From JANQEA01 sp964530075 (GTDB lineage Bacteria; Bipolaricaulota; Bipolaricaulia; UBA7950; UBA9294), in contig CAZGXU010000007.1 of NCBI GenBank assembly GCA_964530075.1, forward strand, positions 1 to 58,772: a stretch of 58,772 bases of DNA, given 5' to 3'. The position numbers and the translations under genes were made by a program. The notes under the pieces are model-generated. The model had not been told where the DNA came from and searched no databases. It was given only the letters and a program-made list of their open reading frames with translations. Each line of letters opens with the position of its first letter. The stretch's first letter is position 1. Shown piece by piece: positions 24,395 to 33,276 of this stretch.

Positions 24395-25275
24395 TGCCGA
24401 CGTTCATCGACGAAGCCTTTCTGCAACGCCTGTCGAACCTCCGGTTCATCGTCAAGGGCCGGAGGAAGGGCCACCTCGCCGGACTGCACGCGTCGCCGCG
24501 GGCCGGCGTCAGCCTCGAATTCGCCGACTATCGCGCGTACGCTTCGGGCGACGACTTCCGGTATATCGACTGGAACGTGTTCGGGCGGCTCGACCGTCTG
24601 CTCGTCAAGACCTACGTCCACGAGGCCGACCTCCCGATCTACCTGCTGGTCGATTCCAGCGCGTCGATGGAGATCGGCGTCCCCAGCAAGGCCCACTACG
24701 CGGCGCATCTGGTCGCCGCGCTGGCCTACCTCGGCCTCCGCGGCCTCGACCGCGTCGGGCTCTTCCCGTTCAACGACCAGCTGATCCCCGGGCTCCCGGC
24801 GCGCCACGGGATGGTCCAAATGGGGAAGATCCTCCGTGTCCTCCGCGACATCGAGCCGGGCGGACGCACGTCGGTGAACCGGGCGATCCTCGAGTTCCTC
24901 TCGCAGACACGCGAGAGCGGGTTGACCATCGTCGTCAGCGACTTCCTCGCCTCCGGCGCGGAGTTCGCAGACGGGTTGGCACGCCTTCTTCACCGACGCG
25001 ACGAGGTGATCCTCCTCCAGGTCCTCGATCCCGAGGACGTGACGCCGCGCGCCGCAGGGCCGACCCGTATCGTCGATGTCGAGTCGGCGCAGCGCGCCAC
25101 CCTGACGATCGGGCAAAGGACGCTCGGCGAGTACGCCGAACGAATCCGGCGGAATCGCGAGCAGCTCCGGGGGTTGTCGCTCGAGCGAGGGATCCCGTAT
25201 TTCCGGACGACGACCGACGTCCCCGTCGAGCGCTTCCTGCACGAGGAACTGCGGCGCGGAGGGATCCTCCGATGA
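24394..25275 (+). CDS. DUF58 domain protein, MoxR partner
   Basis: A 293-residue soluble protein with the DUF58/VWA-like fold. The DUF58 signature is in the first 80 residues (HASPRAGVSLEFADYRAYASGDDFRYIDWN), followed by a VWA-type beta strand with a metal-site motif (LLVDSSASMEIG, near 85). It overlaps MoxR at its start and the next gene at its stop. DUF58 proteins are nearly always encoded beside MoxR. Confidence 0.9.
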   Translation: MPTFIDEAFLQRLSNLRFIVKGRRKGHLAGLHASPRAGVSLEFADYRAYASGDDFRYIDWNVFGRLDRLLVKTYVHEADLPIYLLVDSSASMEIGVPSKAHYAAHLVAALAYLGLRGLDRVGLFPFNDQLIPGLPARHGMVQMGKILRVLRDIEPGGRTSVNRAILEFLSQTRESGLTIVVSDFLASGAEFADGLARLLHRRDEVILLQVLDPEDVTPRAAGPTRIVDVESAQRATLTIGQRTLGEYAERIRRNREQLRGLSLERGIPYFRTTTDVPVERFLHEELRRGGILR

Positions 25276-27050
25276 CGCTCCTCAACCCGGCGGCCTTCTA
25301 TCTTCTCCTCGGTTCGCTCCTCATCCTCGCCCTGCACTTCTTGCGGGCGCGAGAGCGCCGCCGGGAAGTTTCCGCGCTCTCCTTGTGGGAGGGGCTACCC
25401 GGCGATCCGCAGTCCCGCGCGGCGCGGATCCGCCAACAGATCGACCCCCTGCTGCTGCTCCAACTGGCGATTCTCCTCGCCCTCGTCGCGGCGCTGGCGC
25501 AGCCCGCCTGGCGGATGCGGACCACCTCCCTGTCCGGACTGGCCATCATCCTCGATGGGAGCGCGAGCATGCGGACCATCACGGAGGACGGATCGACCCG
25601 CTACGCGCACGCCGTTGAGGAGGCGCAGTCCCTGCTCAACCGATACCCGTCGACGTCGACCGCGATCCTCCAGCACTCTGCGCGGCCGGCGATCCTCGCC
25701 CGTCCGGGTCTCGAGCATGCCGATCTCCAAGACGTCCTCCTCCGCTCCGAACCGACGTGGTACGGCGACGGCACCACCGCGTCGCTCCTCTCCCTCCTGG
25801 GCGGCATCGGAGGGGCTTCGCAGTTCGAGAGGGTCGTCCTCCTCTCCGACCACGAGATCGCCGACGCGCCCGACTCATTCGAGACGATCCTCGTCGACGG
25901 CGGCGACAATCTCGCGCTGACCGCTTTCTCCGTCCGCGAGAATCCCGAGGGAGCGGGCGTGACCGCACTGGTGGCCGCCCTGAACGACACGGACGCGTAC
26001 CAGGAGGTCACGATCCGGATCGACGATCGGGAGAATCAAACGACCCTGTCTGTCTTGATGGCCCCCGACTCGACGGAGCGGTTCGTGATCCCCTTTCCCA
26101 ACTCGCGCGGAAGCCTGTTCACCGCCTCTCTCGAGCCCGAGGACGGTTTTGCCGCCGACAACCGTCGCTTCTTCTCGCTCGATCGACCGATCGACGTCCG
26201 CGTTTGCTGGCTCGGCAGCGAGAATCGCTACCTGATGGCCGCCCTCCGTTCCGTCGCGCCGGTCACCCTCGTTGACGACGCGGCCGCCGCCGACCTCACC
26301 GTCGTTCACGGAGTCAGCGCCCCGGCCTTCCTGACTGGCACGATCCTCCTCGTCCATGCGGGGATCGAGGGCCTCCTGAGTCAGGAGGAGACCGTTCCGA
26401 CGGATCGGATCGACGTGCTCGAACCGGGCCATCCGATTCTGAGCGGGGTCGATCCCTCGAGCTTCCGGATCCGCGAGGCACCGACCGCGTCGCTCCCTCC
26501 GACGACGGACGTCGTCCTCGCCGCCGACGGGGTCCCGCTCCTTGCGACGTACGAGGACGGGACGCGAACCGTCCTCTACCTTGCCCCGGACATCTTGGAG
26601 ACGAACTTGCCGATCACCGTCGATTTCCCCCTGCTGATCCGGAACGTCATCGCCGGTCTCATCCGGGTGTCGGCACGGCTCTCCTATCGCTCGGCCGAGG
26701 TGGGCGAGCCGATCTCGCTCGCCGGGCTCGGTGCGGTCGAGCAGTTGTACGATCCCCAAGAGAAACCGATCCCCCTCCCCGATGGGCTGTCGACGTTTCG
26801 CCCCGACGAGCCGGGCTTCCACACGCTGGTGACCGATCGCGGAGCCTTCGCGATCGCCGTCAACGTCCCGGCGGAGGAATCGGAGTCCCTGCCGGCTCCG
26901 GAAGGGATCGACGCGGTCGACCGCTCGGAGCGGCGCTCGGTCCGATTCCTGCCGCTCTGGCCGGCTGCCGCGGCACTGGCGATCCTCCTCTTGTTCGCCG
27001 AGGCGCACCTTCACGCCGGGCGACGAGGACTGACGCGGAGGGCGCGATGA
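25272..27050 (+). CDS. BatA-like membrane protein with VWA domain
   Basis: A 592-residue protein with the N-terminal BatA-type layout: two helices (~5-23 and ~57-80) around LRARERRREVSALSLWEGL. It continues with a VWA-like domain (IILDGSASM at ~89-97, LLSDHE near 195), a long extracytoplasmic region and a C-terminal helix (~562-580). It should lie in the inner membrane with its bulk outside. Start ATG 25272 overlaps the DUF58 stop, and it overlaps the next gene by 4 bp. Likely a partner of the MoxR ATPase. Confidence 0.8.
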   Translation: MTLLNPAAFYLLLGSLLILALHFLRARERRREVSALSLWEGLPGDPQSRAARIRQQIDPLLLLQLAILLALVAALAQPAWRMRTTSLSGLAIILDGSASMRTITEDGSTRYAHAVEEAQSLLNRYPSTSTAILQHSARPAILARPGLEHADLQDVLLRSEPTWYGDGTTASLLSLLGGIGGASQFERVVLLSDHEIADAPDSFETILVDGGDNLALTAFSVRENPEGAGVTALVAALNDTDAYQEVTIRIDDRENQTTLSVLMAPDSTERFVIPFPNSRGSLFTASLEPEDGFAADNRRFFSLDRPIDVRVCWLGSENRYLMAALRSVAPVTLVDDAAAADLTVVHGVSAPAFLTGTILLVHAGIEGLLSQEETVPTDRIDVLEPGHPILSGVDPSSFRIREAPTASLPPTTDVVLAADGVPLLATYEDGTRTVLYLAPDILETNLPITVDFPLLIRNVIAGLIRVSARLSYRSAEVGEPISLAGLGAVEQLYDPQEKPIPLPDGLSTFRPDEPGFHTLVTDRGAFAIAVNVPAEESESLPAPEGIDAVDRSERRSVRFLPLWPAAAALAILLLFAEAHLHAGRRGLTRRAR

Positions 27051-29533
27051 TCCAGCTCTCGACTCCGTACCTCCTGCTCGGATTCGTCCCGATCGTCGGT
27101 GGGATCCTCGTCTGCATCTGGCGCCGCGAGAAGCGCCCCATCCTACGGACGATCACGCTGCTTCTCCTCCTTCTGGCGCTCGGCGGCCTCCGCATCGCCG
27201 ATCAGCGGGCGGAGCACAACGTCGTCTTCCTCGTCGACCGCTCGGCGAGCGTCGGACTGACCTCCGACGACGACGTGACCCGGGGGGCGATCCGGCAGAT
27301 CGTCTCCGAGCACCCGACGTGGAGCTTCGCGACCGTCGAATTCGCAGGCGCGGCCGCCCTTGCCGTGCCGCTCGGCTCTTCCGCCTTCCCCCTCGGCGTC
27401 GTCCCGTTCGACGGCACCGCATCGAACCTCGACGCGGCCGTCGGACTCGGCCTTTCGATCCTTCCCGCCGGCGGGGCCAGCCAACTTGTCCTGGTCAGCG
27501 ACGGACGGTTCACCGACGACGCGGACGTCGCGATCGGCGGCGCACGGACGGCTGGCGTCCCGATCTCGGTCCTCCCGGTCGGCTCCCCTGCCGAGTCCGA
27601 CGTCGCGATCGTCTCGATGCACGGACCGACTCAGGTCTCCGTGGATCGACCGTTTTCGATCGACATCGAGATCGAATCGTCCCGGGCCGTCGATGCGAGC
27701 CTCGTCGTCTATCGGGACGAAGACCTCCTCTCCTTCTCGGAGGTGGCCGTCGGTGAAGGGGTCACCCACTTCTCCGTTGACGACTCGATCGACGAGCCGG
27801 TGGCTCACACCTACCAGGCGATCGTCAAGGCGCTCGGCGACCCGATCCCGAACAACGACACGCTCTCCCTTCTCGTCGAGGCGATCGATCAGCCTCCCGT
27901 CCTGGTCGTCGACCGTCTCGGCGAGTCGGAGGTCTCCGCGTTGGTCGAGTCGCTCGGACTCGGATTCGCCCGCTCCGAGGTCATCCCGCCGCTGGAAGTC
28001 CTCTCGGGGTATCGGCAGGTGGTTCTCACCGGTCTCTCGTTCGCGACCCTGACTGCTGACGAACTCGCCGCCCTCGGAAGCTTCGTCCGGAGCCTGGGCG
28101 GCGGTCTTCTCGTCGTCGAGGGGGAGGAGGAAGTCCGCGGCATCAGCGAGGGAGGCATCGAGGAGCTCCTTCCGGTCTCCTACACGCTCCCCGAGAAGTC
28201 GCGCGAGGCGCAGCTCGCCCTCGTCTATGTCCTCGACCGCTCGTCGAGCATGCGATCGAGGGTGAGCGGCGTGGAGAAGATCGAGATCCTCAAGGAGGCC
28301 GCCGCGGCGAGCGCGGCACTCCTCGACGCGAGCACGCAGGTCGGGATCATCGCGTTCAACCTCGATCACAAGTGGATCGTCCCGATCGGACCCGTCCGCT
28401 CGGCCGAGATCTACAGCGCCCTCCGAGGACTCGAGGCGATCGGAGGAACGGACATCTACTACCCGATCGTCGAAGCCCTCGATCGGCTCGAAGAGGTCGA
28501 GGCCCCCACGAAGTACATCCTCCTGATCAGCGACGGAAAGACCGTCGACGAACCGCGCAACTACGCCGGCCTCGTCCGTCGGCTGCAGGAACTGGACGAC
28601 GTGACCCTGTCCGCGATCGGCGTGGGCGAGACGATGAACGTCGCCCTGCTGAGCGCGCTCGTCGAGGCCGGAGGCGGGACGCTCTACCGCGCCGACGATT
28701 TCTCGCTCCTCCCACAGATCTCCATCCAGGCCACCCAGCGAATCAGCCGACAGCGCTTCGTTGACGGCCCCGTCGAGGTTGCCGGCAGGCTGCGCGACGG
28801 GCTCGGTCCCGACGTGCCGCCGCTCGGCGGCTACGTCCTTACCTATCCCAAGCCGACCGCGGACACGTCGCTCTGGGCCGGAGACGATCCGATCGTCAGT
28901 ACATGGCGCCTCGGTCTCGGCGCGGTGACCGTGCTGAACACCGACCTCGCCGGACGCGGATCCGAGGAGTGGCTCGCTTGGCCCGGCCTGTCGAAGCTGT
29001 TCGAGGCGGTGCTCGCGACGACGGAGCCGTACTCGACGTCGGCGCTCGGCCTCTCGGCGTCGGTCGTCCGAGGCGCGGAGACGATCGAGTTGCTCGTCGA
29101 TGCACGCAACGACGATGGGACGTTCGCCGACTTCCTCGACCTCGAGGTCGAGTTGCTGCCGGAGGGCGCGACCTACCGGCTGGTGCAGAAGGGGCCCGGC
29201 CTCTACGTCACCTCCTTCCCCACGCCGCCGCAGGGCGGGTACGCGCTCCACGTGATCGATCCCACGCGGCAGCGGTCTCTTACCCTCCCGTTGGCCGTTC
29301 CGTACTCGATCGAGTACCGGGATCTCGGACCGGACCGGACGACCCTCGCCCGGATCGCACAGGAGACGGGCGGACGGCTCCTGGAGGAGGGTACCCGCCT
29401 TCCGATCGTCGAGGGCGGAACGTCGACCACGTACTCCCCGCTGTACGCGCCGCTCCTTCTCGCCGCCCTCGGCGTGTTTCTCCTCGACCTGGTCGCGCGG
29501 AAATGGCCGTCCAGTACGACACCCCCGCGATGA
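27047..29533 (+). CDS. Large membrane protein with two VWA-like domains
   Basis: An 828-residue protein resembling the membrane glutamine-amidotransferase-like/VWA proteins of Bat-type clusters. Two helices open it (~7-23 and ~32-50). A first VWA-like domain follows (FLVDRSASVGL near 60), then an amidotransferase-like region (~285-380), a second VWA domain with an intact metal site (VLDRSSSMRSR near 396, later GTDIYYP and LLISDGKT), and a C-terminal helix. It is the last gene of the cluster and ends 76 bp before tRNA-Pro. Confidence 0.75.
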   Translation: MIQLSTPYLLLGFVPIVGGILVCIWRREKRPILRTITLLLLLLALGGLRIADQRAEHNVVFLVDRSASVGLTSDDDVTRGAIRQIVSEHPTWSFATVEFAGAAALAVPLGSSAFPLGVVPFDGTASNLDAAVGLGLSILPAGGASQLVLVSDGRFTDDADVAIGGARTAGVPISVLPVGSPAESDVAIVSMHGPTQVSVDRPFSIDIEIESSRAVDASLVVYRDEDLLSFSEVAVGEGVTHFSVDDSIDEPVAHTYQAIVKALGDPIPNNDTLSLLVEAIDQPPVLVVDRLGESEVSALVESLGLGFARSEVIPPLEVLSGYRQVVLTGLSFATLTADELAALGSFVRSLGGGLLVVEGEEEVRGISEGGIEELLPVSYTLPEKSREAQLALVYVLDRSSSMRSRVSGVEKIEILKEAAAASAALLDASTQVGIIAFNLDHKWIVPIGPVRSAEIYSALRGLEAIGGTDIYYPIVEALDRLEEVEAPTKYILLISDGKTVDEPRNYAGLVRRLQELDDVTLSAIGVGETMNVALLSALVEAGGGTLYRADDFSLLPQISIQATQRISRQRFVDGPVEVAGRLRDGLGPDVPPLGGYVLTYPKPTADTSLWAGDDPIVSTWRLGLGAVTVLNTDLAGRGSEEWLAWPGLSKLFEAVLATTEPYSTSALGLSASVVRGAETIELLVDARNDDGTFADFLDLEVELLPEGATYRLVQKGPGLYVTSFPTPPQGGYALHVIDPTRQRSLTLPLAVPYSIEYRDLGPDRTTLARIAQETGGRLLEEGTRLPIVEGGTSTTYSPLYAPLLLAALGVFLLDLVARKWPSSTTPPR

Positions 29534-29566
29534 CGTCCCTCGAAAGGGCCGTCCGCGCCCCGTCGA

Positions 29567-29595
29567 TTGATCGGTTTCTCGGGCCTACCTATAAT
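29567..29595 (+). promoter_or_regulatory. Promoter of tRNA-Pro (and possibly dnaX)
   Basis: TTGATC (29567-29572), 17-bp spacer and a perfect TATAAT (29590-29595), 13 bp before the tRNA. Its strength fits a stable-RNA gene. No terminator is seen between the tRNA and dnaX. Confidence 0.75.
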
Positions 29596-29608
29596 GGCCA
29601 CGCCGTCG

Positions 29609-29685
29609 CGGGGAGTGGCGCAGTCCGGTAGCGCGCCTGCTTTGGGAGCAGGAAGTCGCTGGTTCAAATCCAGTCTCCCCGACCA
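29609..29685 (+). tRNA. tRNA-Pro (anticodon TGG)
   Basis: Cloverleaf with acceptor CGGGGAG/CTCCCCG, D-arm GCGCAGTCCGGTAGCGC, anticodon loop TTTGGGA (anticodon TGG) and T-arm CTGGTTCAAATCCAG. The discriminator base is A and CCA is encoded (29683-29685). dnaX starts 17 bp downstream. Confidence 0.97.
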
Positions 29686-29702
29686 AGGAAGTGAGAGCCA
29701 CA

Positions 29703-31298
29703 GTGAACGATCAGCCCGAGAGCCTCTCGATCTACCGCCGGTGGCGCCCGCAGCGGTTCGGGGACGTCGTCGGCCAGGAGGAGATCGTCCGAACCCTCCG
29801 CAACGCCGTCTCCACCGGCAACGTCGCCCATGCGTACCTGTTCGCCGGGGAGCGCGGGATCGGGAAGACGTCGATCGCGCGCATCCTGTCCCGTGCTGTG
29901 AATTGCCTCCGGCCGGTCGACGGCGAGCCGTGCAACGAATGCGCGCATTGCTCGACGATCCTCGCCGGCCGGTCGCTGGACATCGTCGAGATCGACGGTG
30001 CTTCGAATCGCGGGATCGACCACATCCGACGCCTGCGCGAGGAGGTCAACTTCGCTCCGACCGACCTGAAGCGGAAGGTCTACATCATCGACGAGGTCCA
30101 CATGCTGACGAACGAGGCGTTCAATGCCCTGCTCAAGACGTTGGAGGAGCCTCCGCCGCACGCGATGTTCATGTTCGCCACGACCGAGCCGTACAAGGTC
30201 CCTCGCACGATCGTCTCCCGCTGCCAGGCGTTCGAATTCCGCCGGATCCCCCTCGCTCAGATCGAGGAACATCTGGCGCGTGTCGCCGGGGCGGAAGGGG
30301 TCACTCTGTCGCCGGAGGCCGTTCGCCTCCTCGCGGAGCGCGCGGACGGCGGGATGCGGGACGCCCTTGTCATGCTCGAACAGGCCATGAGCTACCAGGG
30401 GAACGAGATCTCCGCCGAGGCCGTCCTCGACATGCTCGGCCTCGTCGAGCGATCGGCTCAGGACGCGTTCATCGAGGCGATCCGAGCCCGCGATCGAGCG
30501 TCGGTGATCCGCACCATTGACGCCCTCGTCGACCGCGGCAAGGATCTGGAGATCTTCCTCACCGACGTCGTCCGCATCCTTCGCGATCGGCTGGCCGACG
30601 GTTCGGTTTCCCCGGACGTCGACATCGAGATCGCCCGTCACTTGCTCGCCGTCAAGGGCGAACTGTTCCGGTCCCTCGACCGCCGGATTCGCCTCGAGAT
30701 CGGGTTGCTCGATCTCCTCGCCACGCTCCCCGCGTCTCCCGGTCGTTCCGGGGCATCGCCGTCGCCCGAGGCATCGGAGCGAGCCCCTTCGACCGAACCG
30801 GCCGACCTGTTTGCCCCGCCAGCGGAGCCGGTCCCTGCCGGGGCGGACGGTCAGCAGGCCGCCGAGACGACGGAGGGGACGACCGCGCTCGTCCCGGAAG
30901 CTGTTTCCGCCGATGCTCGCGTGGCGGCGGGCGAAGGGGTCGGGGAGCCGTCGCCCGAGGGATTCGAGGGGACGTGGGACGCGCTGCTGCGCGAGATCGA
31001 ACAGGACCGGATCGCCATCGCGGCGTTCCTGATCGAGGGGCGCCCGTGCCTCGCCGGATCGAAACTGGTGATCTCCTTTCACCCCGAGCACTCGTTCCAC
31101 AAGGACAGCATCGAGAAGCGGGAGAACATGCAGTACCTCGCGGGCGTCGTCCGCCGGCACTTCGGCGACGACGTCCACGTCGAGGTCGAGATCGACGAGG
31201 GCGTGGTTCGCAAGCCGTTGCCCCACGAGGTGCTTCAGGAGAAGGCCCGCCTGGTGTGCAAGGTCTTCGACGGAAAGATCGTGAAGGAGGAACTGTGA
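29703..31298 (+). CDS. dnaX: DNA polymerase III subunit gamma/tau
   Basis: The clamp-loader ATPase, 531 residues. It shows RRWRPQRFGDVVGQ at the start, Walker A GERGIGKTS, a four-Cys zinc module (C...CNECAHC), DEVHML (Walker B) and the SRC sensor motif. After the loader core (~residue 340) comes a Pro/Ala/Glu-rich linker, then a tau-like C-terminal domain. GTG 29703 with GGAAGTGA upstream is preferred; GTG 29691 in frame would add four residues. The gene follows tRNA-Pro closely and overlaps ybaB by 4 bp (GTGA). Confidence 0.93.
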   Translation: MNDQPESLSIYRRWRPQRFGDVVGQEEIVRTLRNAVSTGNVAHAYLFAGERGIGKTSIARILSRAVNCLRPVDGEPCNECAHCSTILAGRSLDIVEIDGASNRGIDHIRRLREEVNFAPTDLKRKVYIIDEVHMLTNEAFNALLKTLEEPPPHAMFMFATTEPYKVPRTIVSRCQAFEFRRIPLAQIEEHLARVAGAEGVTLSPEAVRLLAERADGGMRDALVMLEQAMSYQGNEISAEAVLDMLGLVERSAQDAFIEAIRARDRASVIRTIDALVDRGKDLEIFLTDVVRILRDRLADGSVSPDVDIEIARHLLAVKGELFRSLDRRIRLEIGLLDLLATLPASPGRSGASPSPEASERAPSTEPADLFAPPAEPVPAGADGQQAAETTEGTTALVPEAVSADARVAAGEGVGEPSPEGFEGTWDALLREIEQDRIAIAAFLIEGRPCLAGSKLVISFHPEHSFHKDSIEKRENMQYLAGVVRRHFGDDVHVEVEIDEGVVRKPLPHEVLQEKARLVCKVFDGKIVKEEL

Positions 31299-31621
31299 AG
31301 GGGACGGGCGGGTTCGGGAACCTGATGAAGCAGGCGAAGCGCATCCAGGAAGAGATCGAGCGCGCGCAGGCCGAGATCGCCGAGATGCGCGTCGAGGCCT
31401 CCGCCGGAGGCGGCATGGTGACGGCGATCGTCACGGGCCAAGGCGAGCTGGCCAATCTGAAGATCGAGCGGGAGGTCGTCGATCCCGACGACGTCGAGAT
31501 GCTGATCGACCTGATCATCGCCGCCGTGCAAGAGGCCCAATCGGACGCGAAAGAAGCCGCGCAGCGGAAGCTCGGCCCGCTGGCACAGGGGCTCAACCTC
31601 CCCGGGATGCCCTCCGGCTAG
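31295..31621 (+). CDS. ybaB: YbaB/EbfC nucleoid-associated protein
   Basis: A 108-residue DNA-binding protein of the YbaB/EbfC family (FGNLMKQAKRIQEEIERAQAEIAEMRVEASAGGGMVTA). It usually sits between dnaX and recR. Here dnaX precedes it with a 4-bp overlap, but recR does not follow: a zinc-ribbon gene comes next on its own promoter. Start GTG 31295. Confidence 0.9.
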   Translation: MKGTGGFGNLMKQAKRIQEEIERAQAEIAEMRVEASAGGGMVTAIVTGQGELANLKIEREVVDPDDVEMLIDLIIAAVQEAQSDAKEAAQRKLGPLAQGLNLPGMPSG

Positions 31622-31673
31622 AACTCCGGCTCCGTCCCCCGCCGCCCGGGGCGTCCCGCCGGAGCCTGTCGAC

Positions 31674-31702
31674 TTGAAGCCGCTCATGCTGGGCCGTATA
31701 GT
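31674..31702 (+). promoter_or_regulatory. Promoter of the zinc-ribbon coiled-coil gene
   Basis: TTGAAG (31674-31679), 17-bp spacer, TATAGT (31697-31702), 32 bp before GTG 31735. Confidence 0.55.
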
Positions 31703-31734
31703 CGGCGGAAACCGCGATCCGGCGTGGGGGGACC

Positions 31735-32454
31735 GTGCTGGCCGAAATCATACAGCTTCTCGACCTTCAAACGACCGACGGGCGGCTACGCGAGTTGTCC
31801 GTGCAGAGCGATCGGCTCCGAGTCCAACAGAAGCAGACCGAACAGCGGATCGCCGCCGAGGAGTCGAACGTCGACCGGCTGCGCGAGCGGCTCTCGCAGT
31901 TGGAGCACGAGAGCCGGATGAAGAACCTCGGGGTCGACGAGCTCGACATGAACATCCGCCGGTATCAGGAGCGCCTCGACAAGGGGATCATCAGCTTCAA
32001 GGAGATGGAGGACCTTCGCGTGAAGATTGAGAGCGAGCGGGGTCGGATCTCCGGGATGGAGGACGAGGCCCTCGTCCTGATGGACACGATCGAGGAAACC
32101 GGGCGGGCCCTCGAGCGGGCGATCGCAGACTGCTCAACGAAGGTCGAGGGACTCCGCTCCCAGATCGATGACGTCGCGGCCCGGATTGCCGGGATCCAGG
32201 GACAGATCGACCGACTGGAAGAGGAGCGCGCCGGCCTCTGCGATCGGATCCCCGACTACCTCATCAAGCAGTACGAGACCCTGCACAAGCGGTCGACGGA
32301 GCCGATCGCGTCGATCAAGAACGGGACCTGCTCCGGGTGCAAGCTGAAGCTTAGCGGAAGCACGATCGAGCGCGTCCGCGGCGGGATGGGGATCGTCACG
32401 TGCGAGCACTGTTCGCGCATCCTGTACGTCGACGATTTCGCTCCCGACTCCTGA
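31735..32454 (+). CDS. C4-type zinc-ribbon coiled-coil protein
   Basis: A 239-residue protein of the bacterial zinc-ribbon (zf-RING_7/CT398-like) family. Residues ~5-180 are a long coiled coil (QSDRLRVQQKQTEQRIAAEE and further heptads). The C-terminus has the ribbon: CSGCKLKLS near 198 and CEHCSRILYVDD near 225. Family members have been linked to transcription or replication factors, but the role is not settled. GTG 31735 is preceded by GGGGGGAC. The RNase P RNA gene starts 80 bp downstream. Confidence 0.85.
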   Translation: MLAEIIQLLDLQTTDGRLRELSVQSDRLRVQQKQTEQRIAAEESNVDRLRERLSQLEHESRMKNLGVDELDMNIRRYQERLDKGIISFKEMEDLRVKIESERGRISGMEDEALVLMDTIEETGRALERAIADCSTKVEGLRSQIDDVAARIAGIQGQIDRLEEERAGLCDRIPDYLIKQYETLHKRSTEPIASIKNGTCSGCKLKLSGSTIERVRGGMGIVTCEHCSRILYVDDFAPDS

Positions 32455-32513
32455 CTGGGTCCGCCGCGCATGCCGAAATCGTGGCCGCATCGGGCAGCCC
32501 ATCTTCGATTCGG

Positions 32514-32519
32514 TATACT
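32514..32519 (+). promoter_or_regulatory. -10 box of the RNase P RNA gene
   Basis: TATACT 14 bp before the first stem of the RNA. No convincing -35 box lies at the normal distance. Confidence 0.45.
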
Positions 32520-32533
32520 ATGCGCCGGACACC

Positions 32534-32873
32534 GAGAGAGCCAGGGAGACGCGAACGCCTTCGACCGAGGGCGTTTGAGGAAAGTCCGGACTCCGTAGGG
32601 CAGGCCACTGAGGAAAGCTCAGCGGGGGCGACCCCGGGAAAGTGCCGCAGAGAACAGACCGCCAATGGCGAGTCTCCTCGAGACTCGAACAGGCAAGGGT
32701 GAAACGGTGGTGCAAGAGACCACCAGCGGTCCGGGTGACCGGATCGGCTCGGTAAACCCTGGCCGGAGCAAGGCCGAGTAGGAAGGCAATGGAGGGTGAC
32801 CCGCCCGATGCCTTCGGGTAGGCCGCACAGATGGATGTCTCCCCTCGACAGAATCCGGCTTATCGGCTCTCTC
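32534..32873 (+). ncRNA. rnpB: RNase P RNA, class A
   Basis: The catalytic RNA that trims 5' leaders from tRNA precursors. Universally conserved segments are present in order: GAGGAAAGTCCGGACTCC (P4 5' strand region), AACAGACCGCCAATGG, AGGGTGAAACGGTGGTGCAA with GAGACCACCAGCG, GCAAGGCCGAGTAGGAAGG, and CGACAGAATCCGGCTTAT near the 3' end. The closing helix P1 is GAGAGAGCC (32534-32542) with GGCTCTCTC (32865-32873). The length, about 340 nt, is typical of class A. Confidence 0.96.
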
Positions 32874-32888
32874 CTGTCCGCGAACGCG

Positions 32889-33275
32889 ATGAGACGCCGC
32901 ATCTGGTACGCGCTTCTGGCCCTCTACGCTGGGGCGATCTTCGCCCTGTCCCAGGCTCCCGTCCCGGTCAGCGCCCCCCCGTTTCCCTACTACGACAAGT
33001 GTTTCCACTCGGCGGAGTTCGCCCTCTTCTTCGTCCTCGCTCGAATGGCGACAGGACGACGCGCGCTCCTGCCGCTCGTCCTCACCGCGGTCTACGCCGG
33101 CAGCGACGAGCTTCACCAGTTGTTCGTCGTCACGCGAACCGCCAGCGCGTTCGACCTTGCGGCCGACCTGGTCGGCGCGATGCTCGCGCTCCTCGCCCTC
33201 GAGCTCGCCCGGCGCTTGTGGCGGTTTCGGGCGCGCCGTATACTTGGCCGAGCTCATTCGAAGGTGGAATCGTAG
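32889..33275 (+). CDS. VanZ-like membrane protein
   Basis: A 128-residue protein with four hydrophobic helices and the VanZ-type polar motifs DKCFHSAEFALF, SDELHQLFVVTRTASAFDLAADLVGA. VanZ-like proteins give low-level teicoplanin resistance in some hosts, but most genomic copies have no known role. ATG 32889 lies 15 bp after RNase P RNA. The promoter of the next gene lies inside its 3' end. Confidence 0.85.
   Translation: MRRRIWYALLALYAGAIFALSQAPVPVSAPPFPYYDKCFHSAEFALFFVLARMATGRRALLPLVLTAVYAGSDELHQLFVVTRTASAFDLAADLVGAMLALLALELARRLWRFRARRILGRAHSKVES
33216..33244 (+). promoter_or_regulatory. Promoter inside the vanZ-like 3' end
   Basis: TTGTGG (33216-33221), 17-bp spacer, TATACT (33239-33244), 32 bp before the ATG of the metallopeptidase gene. 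Confidence 0.5.
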
Positions 33276-33276
33276 C

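Noticed and set aside
4383..29631. Many long open frames antisense or offset to the genes listed, e.g. 4964-6004, 11211-12497, 27143-29251 on the minus strand
   Set aside because: They are rich in Arg/Asp/Gly/Pro, have no family motifs or ribosome-binding sites and lie wholly over real genes. High GC makes stop codons rare in such frames.
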